From Olsenella profusa DSM 13989 (lineage in GTDB: Bacteria; Actinomycetota; Coriobacteriia; Coriobacteriales; Atopobiaceae): a stretch of DNA of 64,000 bases. Positions 6,679 through 14,735 of the stretch are shown piece by piece. The stretch is from assembly GCF_030811115.1 (NCBI RefSeq), contig NZ_JAUSQK010000001.1, positions 1,674,001 to 1,738,000 of the forward strand, written 5' to 3'. The position numbers were made by a program, and so were the translations under genes. The notes below the pieces were generated by a model. The model saw only the letters and a list, made by a program, of their open reading frames with translations. It made no database searches and was not told where the DNA came from. Within the stretch, counting starts at the first letter, position 1; every line of letters starts with the position of its first letter.

Positions 6679-8268
6679 ATGGGCCTCATGCAGGTGCTCT
6701 CTGCCGCTTTGATCGTTGCTCTCGTCATCATCGTGCTGGCGATGGGGTACGTCAAGGCGCCACCAGACCACGTCTATATCATTTCGGGCTTTGGCAAGCA
6801 GCCGCGCTATCTCATCGGTCGCGCCGGCGTGCGCATCCCATACCTGCAGCGTGTTGACAGGCTGTCACTCAAGATGCTCTCGGTCGACGTTAAGACCACC
6901 AAGACCATCCCTACGCTCGACTACATCAACATCATGGTCGACTCGGTTGCCGTGGTGAAGGTCGCGAACACGAGCGAGGCCATCGCCCGCGCCGCCGAGA
7001 ACTTTCTCAACCGCGACTCTGACTACATCAACGGCATGGTCGTCAACGTGCTTGAGGGCAACCTCCGCGAGATCATCGGTGGCATGCGCTTGGTGGAGAT
7101 CATGAACGATCGTAAGACCTTTGCGGCCAAGGTGCAGGAGAACGCCAGTGCCGACATGCAGCGCATGGGTCTGGAAATCGTCTCGTTCAACATCCAGAAC
7201 ATCGATGACGCGGGGCTTGGCGTGATCGAGAACCTGGGCATCGCCAATACCGTGGCCATCCAGCAGAACGCCCAGATCTCCAAGGCCAATGCCGAGAAGG
7301 AGATCGAGGTTGCCCGGGCCCAGGCCAACAAGGTGGCCAACGATGCCCGCATCGAGTCCGAGACGGCCATCGCCGAGCGGAACAACGCCCTGGCCCTCAA
7401 GCAGGCTGCGCTCAAGACCGAGGCGGACACGGCTGCCGCCAAGGCCGACGCCGCCAAGGGCATCGAGGCGCAGCGGCAGCAGAAGGCCATCAACACCGAG
7501 CAGGTCAACGCCGAGATCGCCAAGACGGACCGCGAGGCCGAGCTCAAGTCGAAGGAGGTCTCCGTCAGGGAACAGGAGCTTGATGCCACGGTCAAGAAGC
7601 AGGCGGATGCCGACCGCTATGCCGTCGAGCAGCGTGCCCAGGCGGATCTCGCCCAGCGCCAGCGCCAGGCGGAGGCCGAGCTCTATACCGCCCAGAGGAA
7701 GGCGGAACAGATCAAGGCCCAGGCCGTGGCGGACGCCGAGGCAACCCGCGTGCGCGGTCAGGGCGAGGCGGATGCCGTGCGCGCCAAGGGCGAGGCAGAG
7801 GCGGAGGCGGCAAAGGTCAAGGGTCTGGCCGAGGCCGCGGCGGCAAAGGCCAAGGGCATCGCCGAGGCAGAGGCCATGGACAAGAAGGCCGAGGCGCTGC
7901 GCAAGTATGGCCAGGCCGCCCTTGCCCAACAGGTCATCGGCCTGCTTCCCGACATCATCTCCGCGGCGTCCAAGCCCGTCGAGGGCATCGACGCCATCAA
8001 CATCTACTCGACGGTCGGTGGTTCGGGAGAGGGCGAGGGCGCACCCACGTCGGGCGTGACGTCCATCGCACCGCAGTCCATCAAGGCCGCCTTCGACATG
8101 GTCAAGTCCGTGACGGGCGTGGACCTTGCCGACGTCATGCGCGCGGACACCTACGATGCCAAGGTGAATCGCAACATCACCATTGGCAGTGAGGAGGCGG
8201 ACGCCATGGCCGATGCCGCACAGGACGTTGCGAGTGCCGTCAAGGACGCGACCGACACGCAGCGATAG
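6679..8268 (+). CDS. SPFH/flotillin-like membrane scaffold protein
   Basis: About 529 residues. An N-terminal hydrophobic segment (residues ~3-22) is followed by an SPFH/Band-7 domain (PDHVYIISGFGK through about 190), then a very long Ala/Glu/Lys/Gln coiled coil (~200-420) rich in AEAEAAK-type repeats, and a C-terminal region with LPDIISAASKPVEGIDAINIYS, typical of flotillins. Flotillins form oligomeric scaffolds of functional membrane microdomains (family knowledge). The start ATG at 6679 follows GAAAGGG; an earlier in-frame ATG at 6649 lacks a site. It is a single-gene unit with a terminator behind it and is divergent from the VUT operon; a NfeD-like partner is not adjacent. Confidence 0.93.
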   Translation: MGLMQVLSAALIVALVIIVLAMGYVKAPPDHVYIISGFGKQPRYLIGRAGVRIPYLQRVDRLSLKMLSVDVKTTKTIPTLDYINIMVDSVAVVKVANTSEAIARAAENFLNRDSDYINGMVVNVLEGNLREIIGGMRLVEIMNDRKTFAAKVQENASADMQRMGLEIVSFNIQNIDDAGLGVIENLGIANTVAIQQNAQISKANAEKEIEVARAQANKVANDARIESETAIAERNNALALKQAALKTEADTAAAKADAAKGIEAQRQQKAINTEQVNAEIAKTDREAELKSKEVSVREQELDATVKKQADADRYAVEQRAQADLAQRQRQAEAELYTAQRKAEQIKAQAVADAEATRVRGQGEADAVRAKGEAEAEAAKVKGLAEAAAAKAKGIAEAEAMDKKAEALRKYGQAALAQQVIGLLPDIISAASKPVEGIDAINIYSTVGGSGEGEGAPTSGVTSIAPQSIKAAFDMVKSVTGVDLADVMRADTYDAKVNRNITIGSEEADAMADAAQDVASAVKDATDTQR

Positions 8269-8292
8269 GCCCAGCCCTGCTCCCGGCGCACT

Positions 8293-8328
8293 GCAGCCGC
8301 CCCGTTTCCTGCGAGGCGGCTGCTTGTA
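8293..8328 (+). terminator. terminator of the flotillin gene
   Basis: GCAGCCGCC (8293-8301) pairs with GGCGGCTGC (8315-8323) around a 13-nt loop, followed by TTGT. The T-run is short, so confidence is moderate. Confidence 0.7.
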
Positions 8329-8653
8329 TGTTCCGTGTGATGCGGGCATGGCCGCGGCATGGGACTGCCGGCTGGAACGAGCTCTCATATCCTGAGGTGG
8401 CGCGAGGCCATCTGTGCGGAAACGCGGTTTCCCCCGTCGTGTGCCAGCAGCCGACATGCACGCCTCATCTGGTCACTTATGGATGTAGGGTCCCTATGAT
8501 GTCCGCACGTGCCTCAGCGTACGAGAGTTCGTCCCACGCTTGGGCCATGGTGCCCCGACTGGTCTGCGCGCCCCTCGTTCGGCTAAGATATGAGAATGGA
8601 TGGGTGGCAATGACGTTCAACAGGTCGGCGCGGCCTGCGGAAGGGAAGTGCTC
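8329..8653. other. non-coding region upstream of fprA
   Basis: About 325 bp without a convincing gene. It holds a small GGAAACGCGGTTTCC hairpin near 8420-8434 and a -10-like TAAGAT at 8584-8589 before fprA; no good -35 is seen. Short frames here lack ribosome sites and family resemblance. Confidence 0.5.
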
Positions 8654-9859
8654 ATGTACAACGTTCGCGAGGTAGGCAGGGACATCTGGTGGCTTGGCGC
8701 ATCCGACAGACGCCTCGAGCTCTTTGAGAATGTCTATCCCCTTCCCGAGGGCATGGCGTACAACGACTATCTCATCATGAGCGAGAAGACCTGCCTTGTG
8801 GATGGCGTGGACGCCGCGGTGCGTGACCAGTTTGAGGAGAACCTCACCCACGTGCTTGCCGGCCGTCCGCTCGACTACATGGTGGTCCAGCACATGGAGC
8901 CGGACCACTGTGCCATCATCCCAGAGCTCCTGCGCGCACATCCCAAGCTCAAGATCCTTGCCAGTGCGCAGGCCATCAGGATGATGGGCCAGTTCTTTGA
9001 TGTCGACGTGGCCTCCCGCACGCAGGCCGTCAAGGAGGGTGACACGCTCGACCTGGGCGGCCACGCGCTCTCCTTCGTGTCCGCACCCATGGTGCACTGG
9101 CCCGAGGTCATGGTGTCGTTTGACGCCGCTACCGGTGCGCTCTTCTCCGCGGACGCCTTTGGCGCCTTTGGCGCCCTCTCGGGCAACCTCTTTGCCGACG
9201 AGGTGGAGTGGGAGCGAGACTACGCCGACGAGGCGCGTCGCTACTATGCCAATATCGTGGGCAAGTACGGTCCCCAGACGACGGCGCTACTCAAGAAGGC
9301 CTCCGCCCTGGACATCAGGCTCATCCTGCCACTGCACGGCCATCTCTGGCGCCAGGACTTCGACCAGCTGGTGAACCGCTATGTCAAGTGGGGTAGCTAT
9401 ACCCCCGAGCTGGATTCCGTCTGCATCTTCTATGGCTCCGTCTACGGTCACACGGCTGCGGCGGCGGACATCCTCGCCTCCAGGCTTGCCGAGCGCGGCG
9501 TGCACGACGTCCGCGTGTATGACAGCTCCAAGACGCACGTGTCCGAGCTGGTCTCCCGCGCGTTCCAGTACTCCACGCTCGTGTTTGCGTCATCCACGTA
9601 CAACCTGCAGATTTTTGATGGCATGGACGAGCTCGTGCAGGACCTCGCCAAGCACAACCTGCAGGACCGTACGGTCGCCATCATGGAGAACGGCACGTGG
9701 TCGCCGCAGGCGGGGACACTCCTCACGCGACAGCTGGAAGCCATGAGGGGCATGACCCTGCTCGATCCGATGGTCAAGATCTGCTCCGCCGTGAGGAAGG
9801 ACTCGCTGGCGCAGATCGATGCGTTGGCGGACGCCCTCGTGGCGTCCCTGGGCACGTAG
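8654..9859 (+). CDS. fprA: FprA-family A-type flavoprotein (flavodiiron)
   Basis: About 401 residues. The N-terminal metallo-beta-lactamase-like diiron domain shows HMEPDHC near residue 80, the loop around MVHWPE, and the SADAFGAFG segment; a C-terminal flavodoxin domain begins near 258 with YGSVYGHTAAAA (FMN phosphate loop). Such proteins reduce O2 to water or NO to N2O using electrons from rubredoxin or a related carrier, protecting anaerobes (family knowledge). The start ATG at 8654 is chosen for the AAGGGA site upstream. No rubredoxin gene is next to it; it is followed 21 bp later by the HAD gene. Confidence 0.95.
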   Translation: MYNVREVGRDIWWLGASDRRLELFENVYPLPEGMAYNDYLIMSEKTCLVDGVDAAVRDQFEENLTHVLAGRPLDYMVVQHMEPDHCAIIPELLRAHPKLKILASAQAIRMMGQFFDVDVASRTQAVKEGDTLDLGGHALSFVSAPMVHWPEVMVSFDAATGALFSADAFGAFGALSGNLFADEVEWERDYADEARRYYANIVGKYGPQTTALLKKASALDIRLILPLHGHLWRQDFDQLVNRYVKWGSYTPELDSVCIFYGSVYGHTAAAADILASRLAERGVHDVRVYDSSKTHVSELVSRAFQYSTLVFASSTYNLQIFDGMDELVQDLAKHNLQDRTVAIMENGTWSPQAGTLLTRQLEAMRGMTLLDPMVKICSAVRKDSLAQIDALADALVASLGT

Positions 9860-9880
9860 CCCTAAGGAGCGCGACCCCTC

Positions 9881-10618
9881 TTGATCAAGCTTGTGCTCTC
9901 GGACATGGATGGCACGCTCGTGCCGTTTGGCCGTGATGCCATCTCGCGCCGCACGGCCGCCGCCATTCGCATGCTGCACATGGCAGGCATCGACTTCGGC
10001 CCCGCGACGGGGCGCGAGCCCGTCGACCTCCGGCGCTTCTTTCGGGGAGAGGAGCGGCTGTTCTCCACGGGCATCATGGCCAACGGCAAGCTCGTCTCGT
10101 ACCGTGGCAGGCTCCTGCGTACCATCTATCTGGATCACGAGGGCCTTCAGCGGCTCGCCGGGCTTGCCTGCGAGCGAGATGACTGCACCCTCAACATCTA
10201 TGTCCCCTGCAAGGACGAGCGAGGTCGCGCGAGTGCCCACGTGCAGTTTGTGGGCGTGAGCGATGCTGAGCTTGCCAGCGCGCGAGGGGTGACGGGCCTC
10301 GCCCTGATGGGGGAGGCCACCGACCGCCTGCCCTCCGTCCCCCTGATCTCGGCTGGCTTCATGTGCCTGGGATCCACGCGGCAGGATGCCGTAAGCCAAG
10401 CTCGGGAGATGCGCCCGCAGCTCTACAGGTTGTGCCCCCAGTTTGACTTCCTGCGTCCCTCCCCACCGTTCTTCGATGTGCTTCCTAAGGGATGGAACAA
10501 GGCGGCGGCGCGCTTTCATATCGGTGATGCGGGGGAGGATGCCGTTGCCCAGGTGATGGAGGCCATTGCCAGTCATGGGGGAGAGCTTGTGATTCCTCCC
10601 TCCATCTCGCGCGACTAG
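9881..10618 (+). CDS. HAD-superfamily (Cof-like) hydrolase with internal deletion
   Basis: 245 residues from a TTG start with AAGGAG about 12 nt upstream. The N-terminus has the HAD nucleophile motif DMDGTL (residues 8-13) and the type IIB cap follows. The C-terminal KGWNKAAA is where motif III lysine should lead into the core and the Mg-binding GDxxND motif. Instead the chain jumps directly to RFHIGDAGEDAVAQV, which in relatives lies roughly 40-50 residues later. The catalytic acidic motif IV is therefore missing through an apparent in-frame deletion. Length is short for the family (usually about 270-290). It may be inactive. It follows fprA and precedes vsr. Confidence 0.82.
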   Translation: MIKLVLSDMDGTLVPFGRDAISRRTAAAIRMLHMAGIDFGPATGREPVDLRRFFRGEERLFSTGIMANGKLVSYRGRLLRTIYLDHEGLQRLAGLACERDDCTLNIYVPCKDERGRASAHVQFVGVSDAELASARGVTGLALMGEATDRLPSVPLISAGFMCLGSTRQDAVSQAREMRPQLYRLCPQFDFLRPSPPFFDVLPKGWNKAAARFHIGDAGEDAVAQVMEAIASHGGELVIPPSISRD

Positions 10619-10637
10619 CACGGGCGGTCAGGTTCCC

Positions 10638-11150
10638 ATGGCAGAGGTGAGCGTAGCCACCCATCATGTGATGCAGGCCAACAAGAGCAAGGACACCAAG
10701 CCCGAGTTGGTGGTTCGTCATGAGCTGCGCGTGCGTGGCCTGTCGGGCTATCGCCTGCACTGGAAGAAGGCGGCGGGCAGGCCCGACATCTGCTATCCGG
10801 GGCGTAAGGTCGCCGTCTTCGTGCAGGGCTGCTACTGGCATCGCTGTCCCTACTGCGCCTTGCCCCTGCCCAAGAGCAACGTGGACTTCTGGGAGCGAAA
10901 GTTTGCGCGCAATCGGGCGCGCGACGAGCGTGACCAGAGACTCTTGGTCGAGGACGGCTGGACGGTCGCCGTGGTGTGGGAATGCCATCTCAAGCAGGGC
11001 CGCCGGGAACGCACCATGGATGACCTCGAGCAGGTCATCCGTACGGCAGGTGATCCCGCCCGCAGGGGAGGCCGTCTGGTCGAGGTGGGGGCATCCGCCC
11101 CCTGGAGGCTGCGCATGGTGCGCGAGCGCTTCGCCCGACCGCGGCGCTAG
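10638..11150 (+). CDS. vsr: very short patch repair (Vsr) endonuclease
   Basis: 170 residues. Family motifs seen: HHVMQANKSKDTKPE at the N-terminus, LHWKKAAGRPDICYPG with the catalytic Asp of the PD motif, FVQGCYWHRCPYC with the active-site His and zinc-type Cys/His set, then WERKFARNRARDERD and VVWECHLK. Vsr nicks 5' of T in T:G mismatches made by deamination of 5-methylcytosine, usually beside a Dcm-type methyltransferase (family knowledge). No methyltransferase of that kind is in the window. It starts 20 bp after the HAD gene on the same strand and is followed by a metallophosphoesterase and a DNA glycosylase. Confidence 0.95.
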   Translation: MAEVSVATHHVMQANKSKDTKPELVVRHELRVRGLSGYRLHWKKAAGRPDICYPGRKVAVFVQGCYWHRCPYCALPLPKSNVDFWERKFARNRARDERDQRLLVEDGWTVAVVWECHLKQGRRERTMDDLEQVIRTAGDPARRGGRLVEVGASAPWRLRMVRERFARPRR

Positions 11151-11281
11151 TGCCGGCATGCCCCTGCCGACGGAGGGCGCACGCTTGCCTAGGGGGCACA
11201 AAAGCGTCAAGCTAGTGAGGGAATGCAGGATGCGGTTCATATGGCCTTGGGCGATCCATCGTGATCGATGGGGGAGTGATC

Positions 11282-12082
11282 ATGGTAACCTATGTGTTCT
11301 CTGATGTGCACGGCCACCTGGCACCACTTCAGAGGTTGTTCGAACGAGTGGCGCCCAGTGCCGATGACACCATCTTCATGTTGGGTGACATGGTCGACCG
11401 CGGTCCCGATCCGGTTGGCGTCATGCGGTTCTGTCACGACCTTCCGGGCGCGCACGTCCTCATGGGCAACCACGAGGACCTCATGATGTCCTACATGCAT
11501 GCGCAGAACGATCCCGTTGCCCGTATGAACTGGGAGATCAACGGAAGCGGCCCCACGATGGCGGGACTCCAGGCGCTCGATGCCATGGTGCGCGACGAGC
11601 TGCTCGATTGGGTGGGCTCGCTTCCCGTCAGCGCGCTGGCGCAGGTGGGGGAGAGGTCCTACATCCTGGTGCACGCCGGCATCCGCTCGGAGGGGCTGAA
11701 GCCTCGTCCGGCGTGGACGCTCGACGACCTTCGGCAGCTCATCGCCGAGCAGGACATCGAGGACCTGCTGTGGATTCGCGAGGAGTTCTGGGGCGCACCA
11801 ACGGGCCTGCTCGACAGCGAGGGCAAGGGGCCCATTGTCATTGCGGGCCACACGCCCACGGTGTACCTCGAGGGCATGGCTGACGTGCTCGAACGTTCCC
11901 CGCGGGACGAGAACGGCCTCTGCCGCCAGGTGAAGGTGGGCGCGGTTCCGGCGACGTCCATGGTCGCCGACCGTTGGGACATCGATTCTGGTGCGGCGGG
12001 TGGTGCGGGCTTTGGCCAGGTGTCCATGGTCCGCCTCGAGGACGGCGAGGAGTTCTACGAGCCCATCCGCGAGGGCGAGTAG
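11282..12082 (+). CDS. metallophosphoesterase (PPP/ApaH-like)
   Basis: About 266 residues with all calcineurin-like metal motifs: DVHGH (residues 8-12), GDMVDRGPDP near 38, MGNHED near 61, a His in LVHAGI, and GHTPT near 192. Proteins of this shape are serine/threonine phosphatases or diadenosine tetraphosphatases; the substrate cannot be told from sequence. The start ATG at 11282 follows GGGGGAG six nt upstream; a GTG at 11261 is possible but has no site. It ends 2 bp before the DNA-glycosylase gene, so the two are probably co-transcribed. Confidence 0.92.
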   Translation: MVTYVFSDVHGHLAPLQRLFERVAPSADDTIFMLGDMVDRGPDPVGVMRFCHDLPGAHVLMGNHEDLMMSYMHAQNDPVARMNWEINGSGPTMAGLQALDAMVRDELLDWVGSLPVSALAQVGERSYILVHAGIRSEGLKPRPAWTLDDLRQLIAEQDIEDLLWIREEFWGAPTGLLDSEGKGPIVIAGHTPTVYLEGMADVLERSPRDENGLCRQVKVGAVPATSMVADRWDIDSGAAGGAGFGQVSMVRLEDGEEFYEPIREGE

Positions 12083-12084
12083 CC

Positions 12085-12615
12085 ATGGATCGCCGTCCAG
12101 GCGCTGCGTCGGAGCTGGTGGCATCGCCCCTCCCCGCGGTGTTCGACCGCGAGAGTCGCGTCCTCATCCTGGGGACGCTCCCCAGTCCCGCGTCACGGGA
12201 GCGCGGCTGCCACTACGGCAATCCACAGAACCGCTTCTGGCGCGTGCTGAGCGCCCTCTGGGACGAGGAGGAGCCCAGGGACAACGAGGGGCGTCGGTCG
12301 CTCCTGTGCCGCCGTCACCTGGCCCTGCACGACGTGCTGGCGAGTGCGCGCATCACGGGCGCCTCCGACGCATCCATCCGGGATCCCGTTCCCAACGACC
12401 TCGCCCCCCTCCTTGCCACCACGCAGGTCCGTGCCATCTTCTGTACGGGACAGGCTGCAGGCAGGCTCTATCGCACCTACCTCGAGCCGCAGGTGGGCAT
12501 GACGTGCACCGTGCTGCCCTCGACGAGCCCTGCCAATGCGCGATGGCGCCTCGAGGACCTCGTGCGCGCTTACGCGCCGGTGCGCGAGGCCGCCGAGAGG
12601 GGCATGTGCCCATGA
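12085..12615 (+). CDS. uracil/hypoxanthine-DNA glycosylase family protein
   Basis: About 176 residues. The segment RVLILGTLPSPASRERGCHYGNPQNRFWRVLSAL is typical of family 6 DNA-deoxyinosine glycosylases within the UDG superfamily (motif G-T-x-P-S and YGNPQNRFW). LHDVLASARITGASDASI and a C-terminal LPSTSPAN (the second UDG motif) also fit. The protein would excise deaminated bases such as hypoxanthine or uracil from DNA. The ATG at 12085 lies immediately after the phosphoesterase stop. Its own stop overlaps the next start as ATGA (12612-12615), implying translational coupling. With Vsr two genes earlier this gives a small deamination-repair neighbourhood. Confidence 0.9.
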   Translation: MDRRPGAASELVASPLPAVFDRESRVLILGTLPSPASRERGCHYGNPQNRFWRVLSALWDEEEPRDNEGRRSLLCRRHLALHDVLASARITGASDASIRDPVPNDLAPLLATTQVRAIFCTGQAAGRLYRTYLEPQVGMTCTVLPSTSPANARWRLEDLVRAYAPVREAAERGMCP

Positions 12616-14519
12616 GCGGCGGGCGGGTGGCCGGCGGGAGCGGGCCGTCCCATGGGTCCACGCTGGTGCGCCGTCCTGCGGCGGAGCTGCTCCATGGATG
12701 CGTTCACATCGAACGCCAGCGTGAGGGGTGGGTACGGCCGTGGCGCCTCACCCCTCATCAGATGCGCGCGCTGGGGAGCTGCCAGGCGTGGCACCCAGGG
12801 CTCTTTCGCCAGATGGCAGCGGCGACATCGGGCATCTGCCTGGAGCTTGAGACAGACTCCTCCGAGGTTGCTCTGCAGCTACGACTCGACGAGGAGCCTT
12901 CGGGCACCGCGCGTGCGCTTGACTACGTGCCCCAGACCCGGGGCGAGGGGATGCCCGCCCCACACGATGGCCTGAGCGTGGAGGTGGATGGGCGCCGGCT
13001 GTCCGCACGCATGCCTGCGGTGGGCGAGTGTGAGGTGCGCCTTGCCCTGGACGATCCCGCCCAGGCGCCCGCTGCAGGGGCCATCATGCAGCTGCCTGGC
13101 TTGGGGGGCACCCATCACGTACGCGTGTGGCTACCGCTGTTGCGTGGTTGCTCGTTCAGGGAGGTGCTGGGCAACGGTACCAGCATCGAGCCCGTCCCCC
13201 AGCGCAGGCAGCTGCTCGTGCTGGGGGACTCCATCGCGCAGGGATTCGTCGCGGGCGAGCCCGCGCACAGCTGGACGGTGCGTGTCGCAAGGCGCCTGGG
13301 GCTCGATCTCGTCAATCAGGGGATCAGTGGGCAGGTGTTCCAACCGGGCACGGTCCTGGGCCTGCAGGGGAGGGTCGACCCCGCCTGCATCGTGGTGGAG
13401 CTTGGCGAGAACTACCGCTACGAACCCTGCCGCGCGCGTTTGGTGGCGCGGGACATCCGTTCCTACCTGACGGAGGTCTCGCGGCTCTGGCCACAGGTGC
13501 CCACCTTTGCGCTCACGCCGCTGTGGCATGCGGAGGACGCATGGCCCTCGCATGCCATGAGCTGCTGGAAGGAGGTGCCCAGGCTCATCTGCGCCCATGC
13601 GTTGCCACACGAGCAGATGCATGTGGTGGATGGTGCCACCCTGCTCGAGGCGCGCACGTCGCTGCTGGCGGATGGCTACGAGCACCCAGGAGCGCAGGGC
13701 AACGCGCAGATCGCCTCCCGGCTGGGCGCCTTCATCACGGCGCACACGGAGCGTGACGAGGACCTGCGCGCCCGGGCGGTCCGAGCGCTTGAGGGGGCGC
13801 CCCGCAGGACGCTGCCCCTGCGCGAGATGCTGCGCCGCGGGCTGGGAGCCGTCACCTATGCGAGTGCTGGCTGCGTCCTGATGACGACGTCTGATGGCAT
13901 CCAGACTCTCTGGGCACGCGACCGCGACGAGGGGCGTGACGTCATAGCCACCCTTGTGGACGCTCCCGTGGTGGTGGCGTTGGAGCCCGCGCTCGTGCGT
14001 GACATCGAGCTCATGCGGGGGCTCACGGAGGTGCGCCCCTATAGCCTCTCGTACTACGAGGACGAGCCGCTGCCCGTGGACGTGCACCATCCCATACGGG
14101 TGCTGGACGAGTCGCATCTGCCCCAGGTGTGCGAGGAGTACCTTCCGCTGGGCTTTGCCACCGAGGACGAGCTGAGGGCGCTGCTGCGTGCCGGTGGGAT
14201 GCTCGGTGGCTTTGATGGTGGGAGGCTCGTGGGGTTCGTCGGCGAGCATCCTTGCGGCTCGTTGGGCATGCTGCAGGTGCTTAGGCCCTTTCGACGCAGG
14301 GGGTGGGGACGCGCCCTCATGGCTGCCAAGATCAACGAGCAGCTCGCGCGGGGCTGGACGCCTTGGAGCGAGACATTCCCGGACAACAAGGCGTCGCTCG
14401 CCCTCCAGCGCTCACTGGGCCTCCACGTGACTCCCGCCAACGAGCAGTGCTACCTGTCAGCCCCCACCAATCCCACCTCGCCGTCCTGTTCGAGTCGTAC
14501 GCAATTTGTCGGCGACTGA
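12612..14519 (+). CDS. SGNH/GDSL hydrolase fused to GNAT acetyltransferase
   Basis: About 635 residues. Residues ~1-190 look like the beta-sandwich domain found before CE2-type SGNH esterases. Residues ~195-380 are an SGNH hydrolase: LVLGDSIAQGF with nucleophile Ser, NQGISGQ block II, VVELGENY in place of GxND, and DGYEHPGAQGN near the C-terminal end as the Asp/His block. Residues ~500-620 are a GNAT domain with VLRPFRRRGWGRALM (acetyl-CoA loop) and NKASLALQRSLG. The combination suggests an enzyme that removes and/or adds acyl groups on a shared substrate; this is inference. The start overlaps the glycosylase stop by 4 bp. The last nine codons (SSRTQFVGD) lie inside repeat element A. Confidence 0.88.
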   Translation: MSGGRVAGGSGPSHGSTLVRRPAAELLHGCVHIERQREGWVRPWRLTPHQMRALGSCQAWHPGLFRQMAAATSGICLELETDSSEVALQLRLDEEPSGTARALDYVPQTRGEGMPAPHDGLSVEVDGRRLSARMPAVGECEVRLALDDPAQAPAAGAIMQLPGLGGTHHVRVWLPLLRGCSFREVLGNGTSIEPVPQRRQLLVLGDSIAQGFVAGEPAHSWTVRVARRLGLDLVNQGISGQVFQPGTVLGLQGRVDPACIVVELGENYRYEPCRARLVARDIRSYLTEVSRLWPQVPTFALTPLWHAEDAWPSHAMSCWKEVPRLICAHALPHEQMHVVDGATLLEARTSLLADGYEHPGAQGNAQIASRLGAFITAHTERDEDLRARAVRALEGAPRRTLPLREMLRRGLGAVTYASAGCVLMTTSDGIQTLWARDRDEGRDVIATLVDAPVVVALEPALVRDIELMRGLTEVRPYSLSYYEDEPLPVDVHHPIRVLDESHLPQVCEEYLPLGFATEDELRALLRAGGMLGGFDGGRLVGFVGEHPCGSLGMLQVLRPFRRRGWGRALMAAKINEQLARGWTPWSETFPDNKASLALQRSLGLHVTPANEQCYLSAPTNPTSPSCSSRTQFVGD

Positions 14520-14661
14520 TGACGAGTCGTTCGCAATTCTTGCGAGCGACCATTTCTAAGTTCCCTGCTACATGAGTTGTTGATATCGTATTGTTCGTAT
14601 TCTCATGCGAGAAAAATGCGAACGACTCCCAGCGAACTCGGGTGGGATTGCATACGACTCG
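14491..14661. repeat. five-iteron inverted element A, copy 1
   Basis: Forward iterons GAGTCGTACGCAATT (14492-14506) and GAGTCGTTCGCAATT (14524-14538) are 32 bp apart. Reverse iterons follow: a weak TTGCGAGCGAC (14540-14550), ATGCGAACGACTC (14616-14628) and ATTGCATACGACTC (14647-14660), the last two 31 bp apart. The centre is AT-rich. Total length is 171 bp. The same order, orientation and spacing occur at 49,236-49,407 (172 bp). It overlaps the 3' end of the SGNH-GNAT gene and lies just upstream of dgt. It could be a non-autonomous mobile repeat or an operator array. Confidence 0.85.
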
Positions 14662-14735
14662 TCAGTACCCACGAGGATTTGTTGTCGCGGGGCTCTGCTA
14701 GGCTGGGATCCCACGACCAGAGGGCAGGAGACACC

